Position numbers and translations under genes: made by a program. Source: Hesseltinella vesiculosa (lineage: Eukaryota > Mucoromycota > Mucoromycetes > Mucorales > Cunninghamellaceae). From it: a stretch of 64,000 bases of DNA. The first letter of the stretch is position 1. Every line of letters starts with the position of its first letter. The stretch lies in contig MCGT01000006.1 of the NCBI GenBank assembly GCA_002104935.1, positions 744,001 to 808,000 of the forward strand, in the 5' to 3' direction. Shown here one piece after another: positions 23,115 to 33,201 of this stretch. The notes under the pieces were generated by a model. The model was not told where the DNA came from. It was given only the letters and a program-made list of their open reading frames with translations, and ran no database searches.

Positions 23115-23915
23115 CGTTATTTGATCGATGTGGTATGTGAGTGTGTGTGTGTGTGTGTGTGTTGAGCTAAACGTGGATGTGTGTTGTGCAGGATGCCGAA
23201 AAATAAAAATAATAATTTAGGATTGAACCAAAACAAAAAAAAAAAAAGATATGTAAATACCAAAGGCAATGCTACAGTGATGGATGTATTTTTTTTTGTT
23301 TTTGTTATAAATTATCAATGAAGGAAAAGAAAGGAAGAAAAGAGAAAAAAAAGTCGTAAGAGGAAAGAAAAAAAAGTGGAGATCCTGCTTGAAGAGGCAC
23401 TCTGGGAAAAAAACAAAAACAGCCATCAATCAAATTGCTCCTTTCCCAAAACCTAACCGAACAAATTCTATACCTGCAATAGCATTCAGCCAAACATATG
23501 CGACAGGGGCGCCTTACAAAAAAAAACATGCGCTCATTAAAGCTCGGGATGGCGTGGATCAGGCAAAGAGTAGATGGCCTGTTAGGTAAGGGCTGTCCAT
23601 TGTCCATGAGGAAAAAAGGGTGGGCGTGAATTTTAATGTCGCCTTGTGTGATTCTAAGCTACCGTTCGATCTGATGGCTGCAAAGTTTTCTGTACGCAGA
23701 GAAGGGAAGGAACAGAGTAGGAGGTACGAAAAGGTAGGAGTCTCAGATCCTCGACGGAAAAAAAAAAGCGGGCGACAATAGCTGAACATGACTTTAGTGG
23801 GTTTAGTGACAAAATCACATACGTTTTTTGGATTGGCTACACTATTTTTTTTTTTTTGGTCAGTAGCAGACAAAAGCAATTGAAAGCCAGCCAAGCCACA
23901 GCAACGATGTCCATT
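23115..23915. other. intergenic, Def1 promoter region
   Basis: About 800 bp holding the GT microsatellite and several A or T runs. The open frames seen here are short, cross homopolymer runs and show no domain or splice pattern. I see no gene. Confidence 0.5.
23141..23162. repeat. (GT)11 microsatellite in the Def1 5' region
   Basis: Eleven GT units directly upstream of the Def1-like start (ATG at 23114, minus strand), so (AC)11 on the coding strand within the likely 5'UTR or core promoter. Length may vary between isolates. Confidence 0.95.
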
Positions 23916-24906
23916 TTATGAAAGTAAAAGAGCTTCGTTCATCAGCGGTGACCGACGTCGTTGAGAGCCGAGATAAACAATGTCGTTTCGCCTTGGCAAA
24001 AAGTCTCTGCGGCGCAAAGGACACATTAGCTTTCGATGGCGAATCATATTTAATTCGGCAACAATCATGCGGAGGTGGTCTGGATTGGCTCGCGTGTCAC
24101 GCAAATACGTGTTGGTAACTGGGTTGAATCGAGGTTGGGTGGTTGCTTCGGAGCGCCGATTTGCTCTAGGCTTAGGTGGAGGGGCAGGGAAGGGTATACG
24201 ACGATGTGGTTTTTCTTTTTTACCGAAGCGGATGAGGGAGTGACGGAGGCGTTGCATGGTTTGGAGCCATCGCACCTGCTGTAGCAAAGGCGACGTCTGC
24301 TGGTCGGTTTTCTGGTTGCTGGAGCTGTCCAGGGTCAAGCGAATGGATGGCGTCTGAGAAGTGAAGGAAGTCCTACGCACAAGCAACGGAGCCTTTTTGT
24401 GGTTTGGATTATTTGGGACCGAGGCTGGGAATGGAACGGGCTGAGGCAAGGATTTTCCCACCAGCCGCGTCACTTGGAGTTTGTCGGCCAAGGCTACCAT
24501 TTGATCCTCCAAGTCTTCGGATCTGGGGTCACTTAGCGAGAGAGGAGGCGTATGCAATGGAAGGACTTCGGAAACAAAATCGAATGTCAGGTAATTTCGC
24601 AGATGAAGCGAGCGGGTCTTGTGGAAAAGAAAATGAATGTGTTGGTTCGTTTTCTTTTTTTTTTTTTTTACGACTCACCAAATCCTGTTCGTCCGGCAGC
24701 CGCTCCTTGTCCACAAGGACCCAGTTTTCCACATGGGACATGCGGTTGTGGACATCCGTCTCGGGGTGAATAGCCCTTTTCTTATGCACCTTTACGTTCT
24801 TTCGAGGAGGGATATCGCCATACACTTTCGGTGCTTGAGAGGCCAGTTGCTTGATAATGTGCTTGTACGACAGTGACGAAGGATGGGGATTGGTCCACAG
24901 CGACAT
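23916..24906 (-). CDS. unknown basic protein, two exons
   Basis: I do not recognise this protein. Exons 24906-24679 and 24617-23916 give 309 residues. The donor is GTGAGT and the acceptor CCACAAG, chosen because it is the AG that keeps the long second frame. The protein is basic and rich in Arg, Pro and Leu. It has short amphipathic helices (EDLEDQMVALADKLQVTRLV; LQQVRWLQTMQRLRHSLI) and no visible signal peptide or membrane segment. The first exon contains a Lys-rich stretch (PPRKNVKVHKKRAIHPE) that could be a nuclear signal. The acceptor is the least certain part of the model. Confidence 0.6.
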
Positions 24907-25088
24907 TGAAAAATTTTCGAAGGAGACGGTGGGAGAATGAGAAGGGGAGCTTTTTATAATTTTTTTTAATTCAAAAAAAAGCATTGTTTACTGGCAAGTG
25001 GGGTTAAAATTACAAAAGGTAATGCTGTGACAGATACAAAAGCGAAACATGAAGAGAAACAAAAACGGGGCGAGGAAAAGTAACGTGA

Positions 25089-25496
25089 TCAATGCGTTTT
25101 GCGCCATTCTCGAAAAGTTTGAGCAGAGGAATTGGTAGGGCGGTGATCACTGTAGGCTAAGTCGGGGTCTCCTGAGGGCTCGTAGACAATGTAGGCAACC
25201 ACTGAAGCCATCAATGCCAGACCAGCTAGCAGGCTGTAGTGTGTGTAGCGTTTGGTATCCTTTTCTGTGTGTTCGTAGAATGGCGACGGCCGATCCATTT
25301 GTTGCACCTGGTTTTTGTGCTTCGTTAGAAGCTCGTAGGCTCGATTGATGTCGGCAATGCTGTACTTTGTAGTTTGTTGTTGCTGGTGGCCAATCACATC
25401 AGGATGATGCCGTTTGACTAGCGATAGATACTGTTTCTTGATTTCTTTTTGTGATGCATACCGGCCAATCCCTAGCACTTGGTAAGGATTCTTCAT
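25089..25496 (-). CDS. membrane-anchored J-domain protein
   Basis: Intronless 135-residue frame. The J domain covers residues 3-70, beginning NPYQVLGIGRYASQKEIKK and containing the HPD motif in KRHHPDV, which stimulates Hsp70 ATPase. A hydrophobic segment (about 90-110, LLAGLALMASVVAYIVY) follows, so the J domain probably faces an Hsp70 from a membrane. The short tail lies on the other side. Size and layout resemble small mitochondrial J-proteins such as Jid1, but the compartment cannot be fixed from sequence alone. Confidence 0.82.
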   Translation of the reverse strand: MKNPYQVLGIGRYASQKEIKKQYLSLVKRHHPDVIGHQQQQTTKYSIADINRAYELLTKHKNQVQQMDRPSPFYEHTEKDTKRYTHYSLLAGLALMASVVAYIVYEPSGDPDLAYSDHRPTNSSAQTFREWRKTH

Positions 25497-25611
25497 GCCA
25501 AAAAAAAAAAAAAAAATGGCTTGTGAAAAAAAAAATGAAAGTGAAACCACCTTTGCTAAAATTGGAACTCTCTCAGACTGTGCATGGAAGAGCGACTAGG
25601 CTGGCAAACAT

Positions 25612-25888
25612 GCACTTGGAATGATTTCGCACACACTTGATTTTGATGCTCGCGCACTTGAAAATTCCATTTTATTGGACAATGTCATTTCTCACCATTT
25701 TGTTACAGCATGGAAACTTTGGGGTGAATTTATTTAGATCAACTTTGCGCTGTGAATTTTGGTCAGATGGCCTTGGGGGGTTCCCTGGCGAAAATGGCCA
25801 ATTTTTTCATTTTTTTAGCTGGTGGATTGGAGATGTTAAAACGAAAGTGGTCAAAAGTTGGCTGAGCAATCTTCATCAATCGACGTGA
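25612..25888 (+). repeat. dispersed repeat, copy 1
   Basis: About 280 bp resembling 59643-59905 and, in part, 29031-29135. The block 25690-25888 matches the other two copies in inverted orientation: for example ggccattttcgccagg at the 59 kb copy pairs with cctggcgaaaatggcc here. The block 25612-25672 (catgcact, atgatttcg, acttgatttt, gcacttgaaaat) matches 59845-59900 in direct orientation. It has no intact frame of its own and looks like a decayed non-coding mobile element. Confidence 0.7.
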
Positions 25889-26159
25889 GTTTTTCATTAT
25901 CATCATCACTCATTGGCTTGGGCACTTTTGCATAATTTCACATTGATCTGATCACCCAAAGTGCTGTGTAGTGTTTACTTTTTTTTTTTTTTTTTTTTTT
26001 TACGAAACGAAGACAATGTCACCATTCAAATTCCGCGCAGTTGCTTTCTTTTTTATCGCTTTTTCTTTTTAATCACTTTTTTTCTTTATTATTCTGGGTC
26101 TCACATATCTTTTCCCAAGGGCACTTATTCTACTGTTTTTTGTCTTTGCCATCCAACCA

Positions 26160-27013
26160 CCAGCGACTTGCAACGACCTGCGAAAAGGTACATGAAGAGC
26201 CGCACTTACGCGTCATATCTCATTACTTTCACGACGCCCAAACGCAAGGACGTAATCCAGCCTTGGATGAAGGCTGGTGCCGGCATTGGGAGGGCTTGAC
26301 TCGCTGTTGGAAAGATCATGCTGAGCTTACCCGCTCAGTAAAGCTAATCATCGTAAGATCTTTTTATTAGCACTGATGAGCTACCGGTCTACTCACATAT
26401 CTCCTACGTTTGACGTAATGTCTATTGAAATACCAACAAAATAGATTGATGAAGTCCTGGTCCTTAACCAAGGCGAGAGGAACAACGGAAGAGAGACAAG
26501 GGCCTTTTTGCGCCCGTAAGTTTTATTTTATTTTATTATATCAAACTCATTTCGTTTCGTTCACATTTATAGCCTGAGACAATTCAGCGTCAGGTAAGTT
26601 ATACACAATAATTGAAAAGCATATTTTTCTCATTTTCTTTTATTTCCTTTGTAACTGATAGCCCATTAACATTGACGCCCTTCGGGCGTATTACGGGCTG
26701 AAGTCTGAACCAGACCCTCACAATCCACCTGCCCCGCCTCCTCCACCTGCCTTTGTTTTCGCACCTGTGCAACGCGAAGTATCCGTTTTCGTACCTGTAC
26801 AGTGCAATGAACCTGTTTCCACACCTGCACAATTCAATATACCTGTATTCGCTGCACAAGGCGTTGCCGCACCCGCAGGCGGTGTATTGTTCCATCCTGG
26901 ACAATTCGTAAGAAATAGCAAGTTCATGGGATGTTTGGTACTTACCATGATTTGGTTTAATATCTTTAGGAGCGCACCAAAGGAAAACAAAGACGTCGAC
27001 CACGGTGATTATG
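26160..27013 (+). other. coding-like exons that do not assemble in frame
   Basis: Several pieces look like exons with good GT-AG borders: about 26166-26354, 26445-26516 (ends GCGCCC before GTAAG), 26573-26594 (encoding PETIQRQ) and 26663-26908 (starts PINIDALRAYYGL, ends before GTAAG). A short last exon near 26971 encodes ERTKGKQRRRPR and then a stop. The 26740-26870 part repeats a unit of about 30 bp encoding phrases such as FVPVQ and STPAQF. The phases clash: joining the second exon to the third gives a stop in the frame needed downstream. It may be a decayed gene, or I may have misplaced one border. No family is recognised. Confidence 0.3.
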
Positions 27014-27127
27014 AAAATAAAGCTGCAAAAAAACAAAAAAAAGAATAGTCAAAAAAAAAAAAAAAACGTCAAAAGAAATACTTAGGCTTCATTATTACAA
27101 TATCATATGAACACTTTCATCACCAAA

Positions 27128-27340
27128 AAGCCGTTGATCTTCGTCCTGTAAGTTAGCTTGTCATTTAGAAAGCACGGAACGGCTTCAAGCTCATTCTTTT
27201 TTTTTTAAATACTCCTATTCGGCAGTGACTAGCCGCAGCGCACACGACCGACCAATACGGCTGAGCGGTTGACTTTTGTCCTGTAAGTTAGCTTGCTGCT
27301 TGCAAAGCATGAGTGGCTATCAACTGATGCTTTTTTTCTT
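27128..27340 (+). repeat. imperfect two-copy tandem repeat, about 135 bp period
   Basis: The phrase cgtcctgtaagttagcttg (27142-27160) recurs as tgtcctgtaagttagcttg (27277-27295). In both copies it is preceded by a ccg/gcg-ttga block and followed by about 50 related bases ending in a T run. No coding role is evident. Confidence 0.65.
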
Positions 27341-27595
27341 GTACAAAAAAAAACTGCTCTAGTTCATTTGGATTAAACTTGTGAATGTTGATTTAAGGAC
27401 AGAGTGCGCTCATCTCGAAAAAAAAAAATTGGTCTCCAAGACACGCGCAAAAATGGCCAAAATCTGAACGGACAAAGCGGGGACGGAAACTAAGTCATCC
27501 CGTGTTCGAAAAAAAAATCCACCACCCAAATAAATAAAGATTTTGATGTCACCGAACATGCTATTAGCATTGGACAGAAGAGGCTTCTCACGACA

Positions 27596-28045
27596 ATGGC
27601 CATCCACATCGATCTGAAATTCCCAAATGGTGGAAAAATGAATACGACAGCTGACAAGGTTGCCGTGACCATTCAGGTAACTTCTACCAATCTGAAGAAG
27701 TCTTGGAGTGGAAGAACGTCACCCTTTTTTCAACTTGGGAAAATCAGCTTTTTTGGACATGGAGACAATGACATGGATCTGCTGGCCGAAGGCTCTGACA
27801 TTCTCAAGTTAGCCATAAAAATCAATCGATGCAAGTCGTTTACCACTATGAAGGTGTCATTGAAACCGCAGTCTACTCCAAGGCGATGTCAAGCCCTGTG
27901 TAATGTTCACATCTGTGAATTTTCTGACCCACCTCGTTCGCTTAGTGAAACCCACGTTTTTAAAACTCAAGCAGTTACAGTAATGCATGGCATTCGTTTG
28001 TTGGCGTCCTTTTTTTTTTTTTCACTCACCCAAAACCAAAAATAA
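27596..28045 (+). CDS. doubtful 149-codon ORF
   Basis: An ATG-initiated frame of 149 codons, with phrases such as MAIHIDLKFPNGGKMN that look coding. It ends in a T-run-derived FFFF stretch immediately before the GFA gene. A GTAACT donor-like site at 27677 and coding-like text in a second frame (27820-27895) suggest either a spliced or a decayed gene. No family recognised. Confidence 0.2.
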   Translation: MAIHIDLKFPNGGKMNTTADKVAVTIQVTSTNLKKSWSGRTSPFFQLGKISFFGHGDNDMDLLAEGSDILKLAIKINRCKSFTTMKVSLKPQSTPRRCQALCNVHICEFSDPPRSLSETHVFKTQAVTVMHGIRLLASFFFFSLTQNQK

Positions 28046-28046
28046 G

Positions 28047-28764
28047 ATGGAACTCCAAGGCTCTTGTCACTGTGGAAAAACTGGCTTCACTGTCATCAGT
28101 CACACCCCATGCCCCGTAAGATGATTACCTCTTGTTGTATAGGCGTTGTAGCTGACCACTTCCTTTTTGCCCATGGGACAAGTTTGCTCATTGTTTTTGG
28201 TAAGTTGAAAGGAAGAAACAATCACAAGATATTCACCTGTATTGTAGCTCTATTTGCCGAAAGACAGATGGTGGCAGTGGCAGTGCCATCAACATCATGG
28301 GCGACGTAAAGAAAAAAAGGGAGATGTCAGGCCTGCTAGCTTGAGACGCACCATTCAACTTTTTGTAATTAGTATAACACCTTGAAGGTCAGGGGAAAAG
28401 AATTCATAAAGGAATACCGAGCCATTCGAGACCCAGACACGGGTGAATTATGGTAAGATATCAAGGGAAATCCATCCTACTGATTTTTTTCGCTCTCAGC
28501 GGCAACATGCGTTACTTTTGCGGTGAGTGTGGGTGCCATTTGTACGGCTACTGTGCAGAATACAAGGACTGTGTCTACCCCTTGGCTTCTGCTATTGACA
28601 CACCTTTACCAAAGGTCGACCCCGTCAAGGACTCCATCTATATCATGAATGATTACCGCGCAGAGTGGGTCAACATCCCTGCCGGAGCCAAGCACGTTTT
28701 CCCACAGTATCCCGACATATCTCTTCATGACTGGCACGTCAACAACAAGCGTCTCATTAATTAA
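28047..28764 (+). CDS. GFA/CENP-V-type zinc-binding protein
   Basis: Member of the glutathione-dependent formaldehyde-activating (GFA) fold family; most fungal members have no proven substrate. Exons 28047-28115, 28183-28199 (17 nt), 28248-28305, 28373-28452 and 28500-28764 give 162 residues. Zinc-binding cysteines are present as GSCHCGKTGF, then CFCSICRKTDGGSG, then CGNMRYFCGECGCHLYG. The 17-nt exon supplies FAHCF and is needed to restore the middle C-x-C-x2-C motif; without it the frame and motif fail. The C-terminal DWHVNNKR is typical of fungal members. It stands isolated next to a repeat-rich stretch. Confidence 0.87.
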
Positions 28765-29030
28765 ACTTTGCTTAAAGCAGAGCAATATGCAAACAGCCGT
28801 CTCTCTCCATCGTCAGTTGAGTCAGACGGCGGAAATTCAAGTTTCAGATTGAGGTTTTTATGTCATCGGGTTGGCTCCAAAACTCGAGTTGGCTGGTTGA
28901 CCTCCACTGATCGACTAGGCTTTTCACATCGCCATCGCTCATGAATATAAGCTGTTCCATCAAATTCCACCTAGATCCATTCGCTAAATGTGCTAGGCAT
29001 AGCCGCTTTTATTTAACGGCCACATCCCCT

Positions 29031-29135
29031 GCGGACCACCAGGCAATCTGATCCATCTCCCCTGTGCAAAAACATGCTAAATGGATTCACCCCAACTTTT
29101 TCACACCCGTACAAAATGAAGAGAAAGGACGAATA
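29031..29135 (-). repeat. dispersed repeat, copy 3 (partial)
   Basis: The phrases ggaccaccaggcaatctgat and gtacaaaatgaagagaa match gacctccaggccatctgat and gtacaaaatgatgagaa of the 59 kb copy in the same orientation and order. attcaccccaa pairs with the inverse of copy 1. Only about 100 bp is recognisable. Confidence 0.6.
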
Positions 29136-29325
29136 TTGATATCTCAGACCTCGCAGACGTCACAGCGAAGAACTAGAAAGCATACCAACAAGTCCCAGCT
29201 AAATATTGGCTAACGATTGTTTTTTTTTTTTTCATTTCAAAAGAGCAGCAAGTGCATAAGCTTAAGTCTAGCGGTCAACGTTCGAGCAGCTTCATTTCTG
29301 CACCTCCAGCCATTTTTCTGAGGAA

Positions 29326-29649
29326 TCAATGTGATAGCCATAGAACAATACCCGTCGTAGCTGGCAGGCAAGACTCGCGCCAGCCTCTCCCGGAAGGACT
29401 GGACGCCCTGCAAACTGCACCCAAAAGGGAGCAATAGCCGTTGGCGAGGTGTGTGCCAGATGCAGCCACTGCCATGTTATCCAATTTCACTCTGTCAATC
29501 ACATGCTTTAGTCGTCGTTGATTCCTTGTCGTACAGCTTATAATACTGGTGCCTGTGAAAATCAACTGCAGGAATTGCCTCGGTCGTGTCGGGTAGCGTC
29601 GAAACCTTATTTTTAAAGAGCGCCTCCCCGCAAAAAAAGGAGCTTGCAT
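29326..29649 (-). CDS. doubtful 107-codon ORF upstream of fumarase
   Basis: ATG at 29649 opens 107 codons reading away from fumarase, 66 bp from its start. The product is basic and has no domain or clear signal. It may be chance; the divergent position is the only point in its favour. Confidence 0.2.
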   Translation of the reverse strand: MQAPFFAGRRSLKIRFRRYPTRPRQFLQLIFTGTSIISCTTRNQRRLKHVIDRVKLDNMAVAASGTHLANGYCSLLGAVCRASSPSGRGWRESCLPATTGIVLWLSH

Positions 29650-29715
29650 TATTTTTTGTTGGGCGTTTTTTTTTTTCTCGTTGTTTGTTTATTTACCGTT
29701 TTCAATTGCGCAAAC

Positions 29716-31630
29716 ATGTCGTATCGTACTGAAGCTGATACTTTTGGTGACATCAAGGTCCCTGCCAATGCTTATTGGGGTGCGCAAACACAAAGGTAAA
29801 GAGAGCGAGAGCAAACGACCGCAGCGTGAACGGGCCAGCCGATTACATAACCTTTTTCTTTTTTTTTTTTTTTTTGAAGATCGTATGAGAATTTTGCCAT
29901 AGGTGGGGTTGCTGAACGCATGCCTTTGGATTTAATCAAGGCGTTTGCTGTGTTGAAGAAAGCAGCCGCACTGGTCAACCTTGAATATGGCTTGGACACG
30001 AAAGTCTCAGACGCCATTGTCCAAGCTGCTGATGAAGTAAGACGCACACATAGTAACACCTCCTGCTCAACTCGCGCTGACGTCTTTTTTGTGTGTGTAG
30101 GTGATTGCTGGAAAGTTGGACGATAACTTTCCTTTGTGTGTGTTCCAGACAGGCAGTGGCACCCAGTCTCAGTAAGCCTGAGAGAGAGAGAATTTGCGTG
30201 ATGGCAATGACTGTAAGATTAACCACTTTTTCAGTATGAACGTCAATGAAGTGCTTTCGAACCGGGCAATTGAAATTCTAGGCGGAAAGATCGGCAGCAA
30301 GGAGCCTGTGCATCCCAATGACCATGTCAATATGAGTCAATCTTCCAATGATTCGTAAGCTTTGACGATGCGCAGGATGCACAGCAGTGCCAACCATTTC
30401 TACATCTTAGATTCCCCACGGCCATGCATATCGCTGCTGTCATCCAAGTTCAGCAAAAGCTACTCCCTGCTATGAAAATGCTCCACGATGCCTTGGATGT
30501 CAAGGCAAAAGAGTTTAGTGACATCATCAAGATTGGGCGCACGCATTTACAAGACGCCACGCCATTGACTTTGGGCCAGGAATTCTCGGGCTACGTCCAG
30601 CAGGTGGCCTTTGGTATTGAACGCGTCGAATCCAGCCTGGGTCATCTCTACAACCTTGCTCAAGGTAAGTCAACAGTTGGAAGTGAGAGCCTATGAACTC
30701 ATCGTTTTATTTCATTCTGTCAGGCGGCACAGCTGTGGTAAAGTCATGAAACGGTTATTGCCTAAACATGCCGCTCAAACTATTTCATACTTCCTAGGGA
30801 ACTGGCCTGAACACTAGAAAAGGGTTCGATGTCAAGGTGGCAGCCAAGATTGCTGAACTAACCGGCTATCCATTCAAGACGGCTGATAACAAGGTAGGCA
30901 TGAAGCAAGTCCCAAAAAGTGGATTGGCTAACACGTCTTGCCTTTGCAATGAATAGTTTGAAGCCTTGGCCTGTAATGATGCTCTGGTAGAAGCTCATGG
31001 GGCATTGAATGTGTTTGCTGTGTCGCTAATGAAGATTGCCAACGACATCCGGTTCCTTGGCTCTGGACCTCGGTGTGGTTTGGGTGAATTGAGCCTGCCT
31101 GAAAACGAACCTGGATCGTCCATCATGCCTGGCAAGGTCAACCCTACCCAATGCGAGGCATTAACAATGATCTGTACTCAAGTATTCGGCAATAACACGA
31201 CCATCACCGTGGCCGGTTCCAATGGCCACTTTGAACTCAACGTGTTCAAGCCTATTATCATCAAGGATTATCTCCAATCGGTGCAAATCCTAGCCGACGG
31301 CTGCGTTTCCTTCACCAAGCATTGTGTTGTGGGCATCAAGGCCAACCGGGCAAACATTGACAAGATCATGAAGGAATCTTTGATGCTGGTGACCAGTTTG
31401 AACTCGAAGATTGGCTATGACAAGGCTGCCAAGTGTGCCAAAAAGGCCCATGCTGAAGGTATGGCGTTCAATACAGCATCCTCTATGGACAGCTCATCCG
31501 TTACGTTTTTTTTTTTTTTTTTACTCCCACAGGAACGACATTGAAAGAAAGCGCGCTGTCATTGGGCTACCTGACCTCTGAACAGTTTGACGAATGGGTG
31601 GACCCAAGCAAAATGATCTACCCTTCATAG
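29716..31630 (+). CDS. class II fumarate hydratase
   Basis: Hydrates fumarate to L-malate in the TCA cycle. Exons 29716-29795, 29880-30036, 30101-30171, 30235-30354, 30411-30664, 30724-30737 (14 nt), 30798-30893, 30957-31458 and 31533-31630 give 463 residues. Class II landmarks: [31 protein letters not shown] (catalytic His), and the flexible signature loop [11 protein letters not shown]. The 14-nt exon supplies GGTAV inside the conserved phrase QGGTAVGTGLN. The protein starts [16 protein letters not shown], directly at the catalytic domain, with no mitochondrial presequence. It is therefore either a cytosolic form or an upstream start for the mitochondrial form was missed. T runs lie in introns 1 and 8. 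Confidence 0.95.
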
Positions 31631-31793
31631 CTGCAGCCTAAATTTTACTACAGCAGCGGGCTATGAAAATGAATAAAAATGGTAAAGTGGAGGGCAGAAA
31701 CACGTCGCAAAGCTTTTTCCTTTTTCCTTTGCTCCATTCCTTTTTTTTTTTTTTTTCATCTCTGTACATTATTGATTTTTCCATCAAGCAAGA

Positions 31794-33121
31794 ATGTATC
31801 AACCTAACGGCAACAATGGCCACTATCAGTATTATGATGATAATAAAAAGTACGATCCGCCTATGAATGCTAAATCACCTCCTCCATTGCAACATCCTGT
31901 CCCTCAACACCCCATTCCCAACTTTAGCAACAGTGTGCAATCCCCTTCCCCTCACATGGCTCATCAACAACAATATCATCCTCAGCATCAGCAGCAATAT
32001 CAGCAGCAATACCAACAGCAGCAGCAGCAATATGCTCCCCCTCCCCAGCCTGCCTATGGTCAACAGTACGTTCCTGATCAAGGCACTCCTAGCCATGGCC
32101 ATCCATCGTTTTATTCTCAATTCCACCTCAACGATCCTGCCACTCAAATGGGGATGCAATTTGCCGGCAATGCTATGGCTCAAGGTACTGCGTACATGGA
32201 ACGCAATGTAAGTAACAGCATCAGCCGGCTTGGCGTCTGGGCGACAAAAAGACCTCACCATGTCCTCCTGTAGTTCAACCAATGGATCAATATGCCAGCA
32301 TTAAGGCATTATTTCAATGTCAATAATGTGTATGTTGTGAACAAATTGAAGTTACTTCTATTCCCTTGGAAACATTCGGTATGGAACGAATGGAATGGAC
32401 CGTGTCTGACATTACGCTCACTTTCCACCTCTGCGCTTCAATTTTTTTTTATGCTGCCATAGCCTTGGACAAGATCAATAACGAGAACAGAAACTGGCCA
32501 GATGGGTGGCTACAAGCCTCCTCGTGAAGACATCAACTCTCCAGATCTATACATCCCTGGTAAGTCTGGGCCATATCGATCCTACCAGTTGCTCACCTGC
32601 GCTTTACAGTGATGGCCATTGTGACGTATGTGCTTGTGTGTGGGTTGGTCACTGGTCAAAAGGGCTCCTTCCACCCCAACAACCTGTATGCGTCGGGATC
32701 AACGGCGGTGGCCATTGTGTTCTTTGAAATCTTGTTTACTCGTCTTGGTTGCTACTTTATGAATATACCTTTTGAGGCGTCGATCATGGATCTGGTGGCC
32801 TACTACAGCTACAAATTCGTGGGCATCATCTTTACGGATCTGACCAAGCTTATGTCCGGACCTGGTTGGCACTCCTGGGTGATCTTTGTGTATACCGGCC
32901 TGAGCATCGGTTTCTTCTTGGTAATGTTTTTTTACGACAACCTCGACGGCCAACGCTTACTTTTTTTTTTCTTGTGATAGCTTCGATCGATGCGCTATGT
33001 CATTTTGCCTGAAGCTTCTGCCGGTCCATCTACATTGAACCCTCAGCGTAAACGACGCATGTGGTTCCTGCTTGTCATTGCCGGCTTGCAACTGGTTTAC
33101 ATGTTCTTCCTCATCAATTAA
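31794..33121 (+). CDS. YIF1: Yif1-family ER-Golgi membrane protein
   Basis: Yip1-interacting factor; with Yip1/Yos1 it works in COPII transport between ER and Golgi. Exons 31794-32207, 32274-32378, 32463-32559, 32610-32920 and 32981-33121 give 355 residues. The N-terminus is cytosolic and Gln/Pro-rich. Family blocks: FNQWINMPALRHYFNVNN, YKPPREDINSPDLYIPVMA (split across exons 3 and 4), then five hydrophobic segments ending in LVIAGLQLVYMFFLIN. It is convergent with the Rab escort gene, their stops only 80 bp apart, with AATAAAA-type sites between. Confidence 0.93.
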
Positions 33122-33201
33122 AATCTGTCCTCCCTTGATACACAACAGCCATTAATTAAAATAAAAAGCGCGCTTGTGCCTTTATTTGTTTTAGCAAACA
33201 T

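Larger units (their letters stand above)
25497..28046. other. gene-poor, repeat-bearing stretch
   Basis: About 2.5 kb between the J-protein gene and the GFA gene. It contains dispersed-repeat copy 1, unresolved coding-like exons, a two-copy tandem repeat and a low-confidence ORF, each listed separately. T runs up to 20 nt (25980-26001) are present. Otherwise I see nothing assignable. Confidence 0.55.
28765..29715. other. intergenic between GFA gene and fumarase
   Basis: About 950 bp. It contains dispersed-repeat copy 3 (29031-29135) and a doubtful minus-strand ORF (29326-29649). The fumarase promoter must lie near 29650-29715. Confidence 0.5.
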
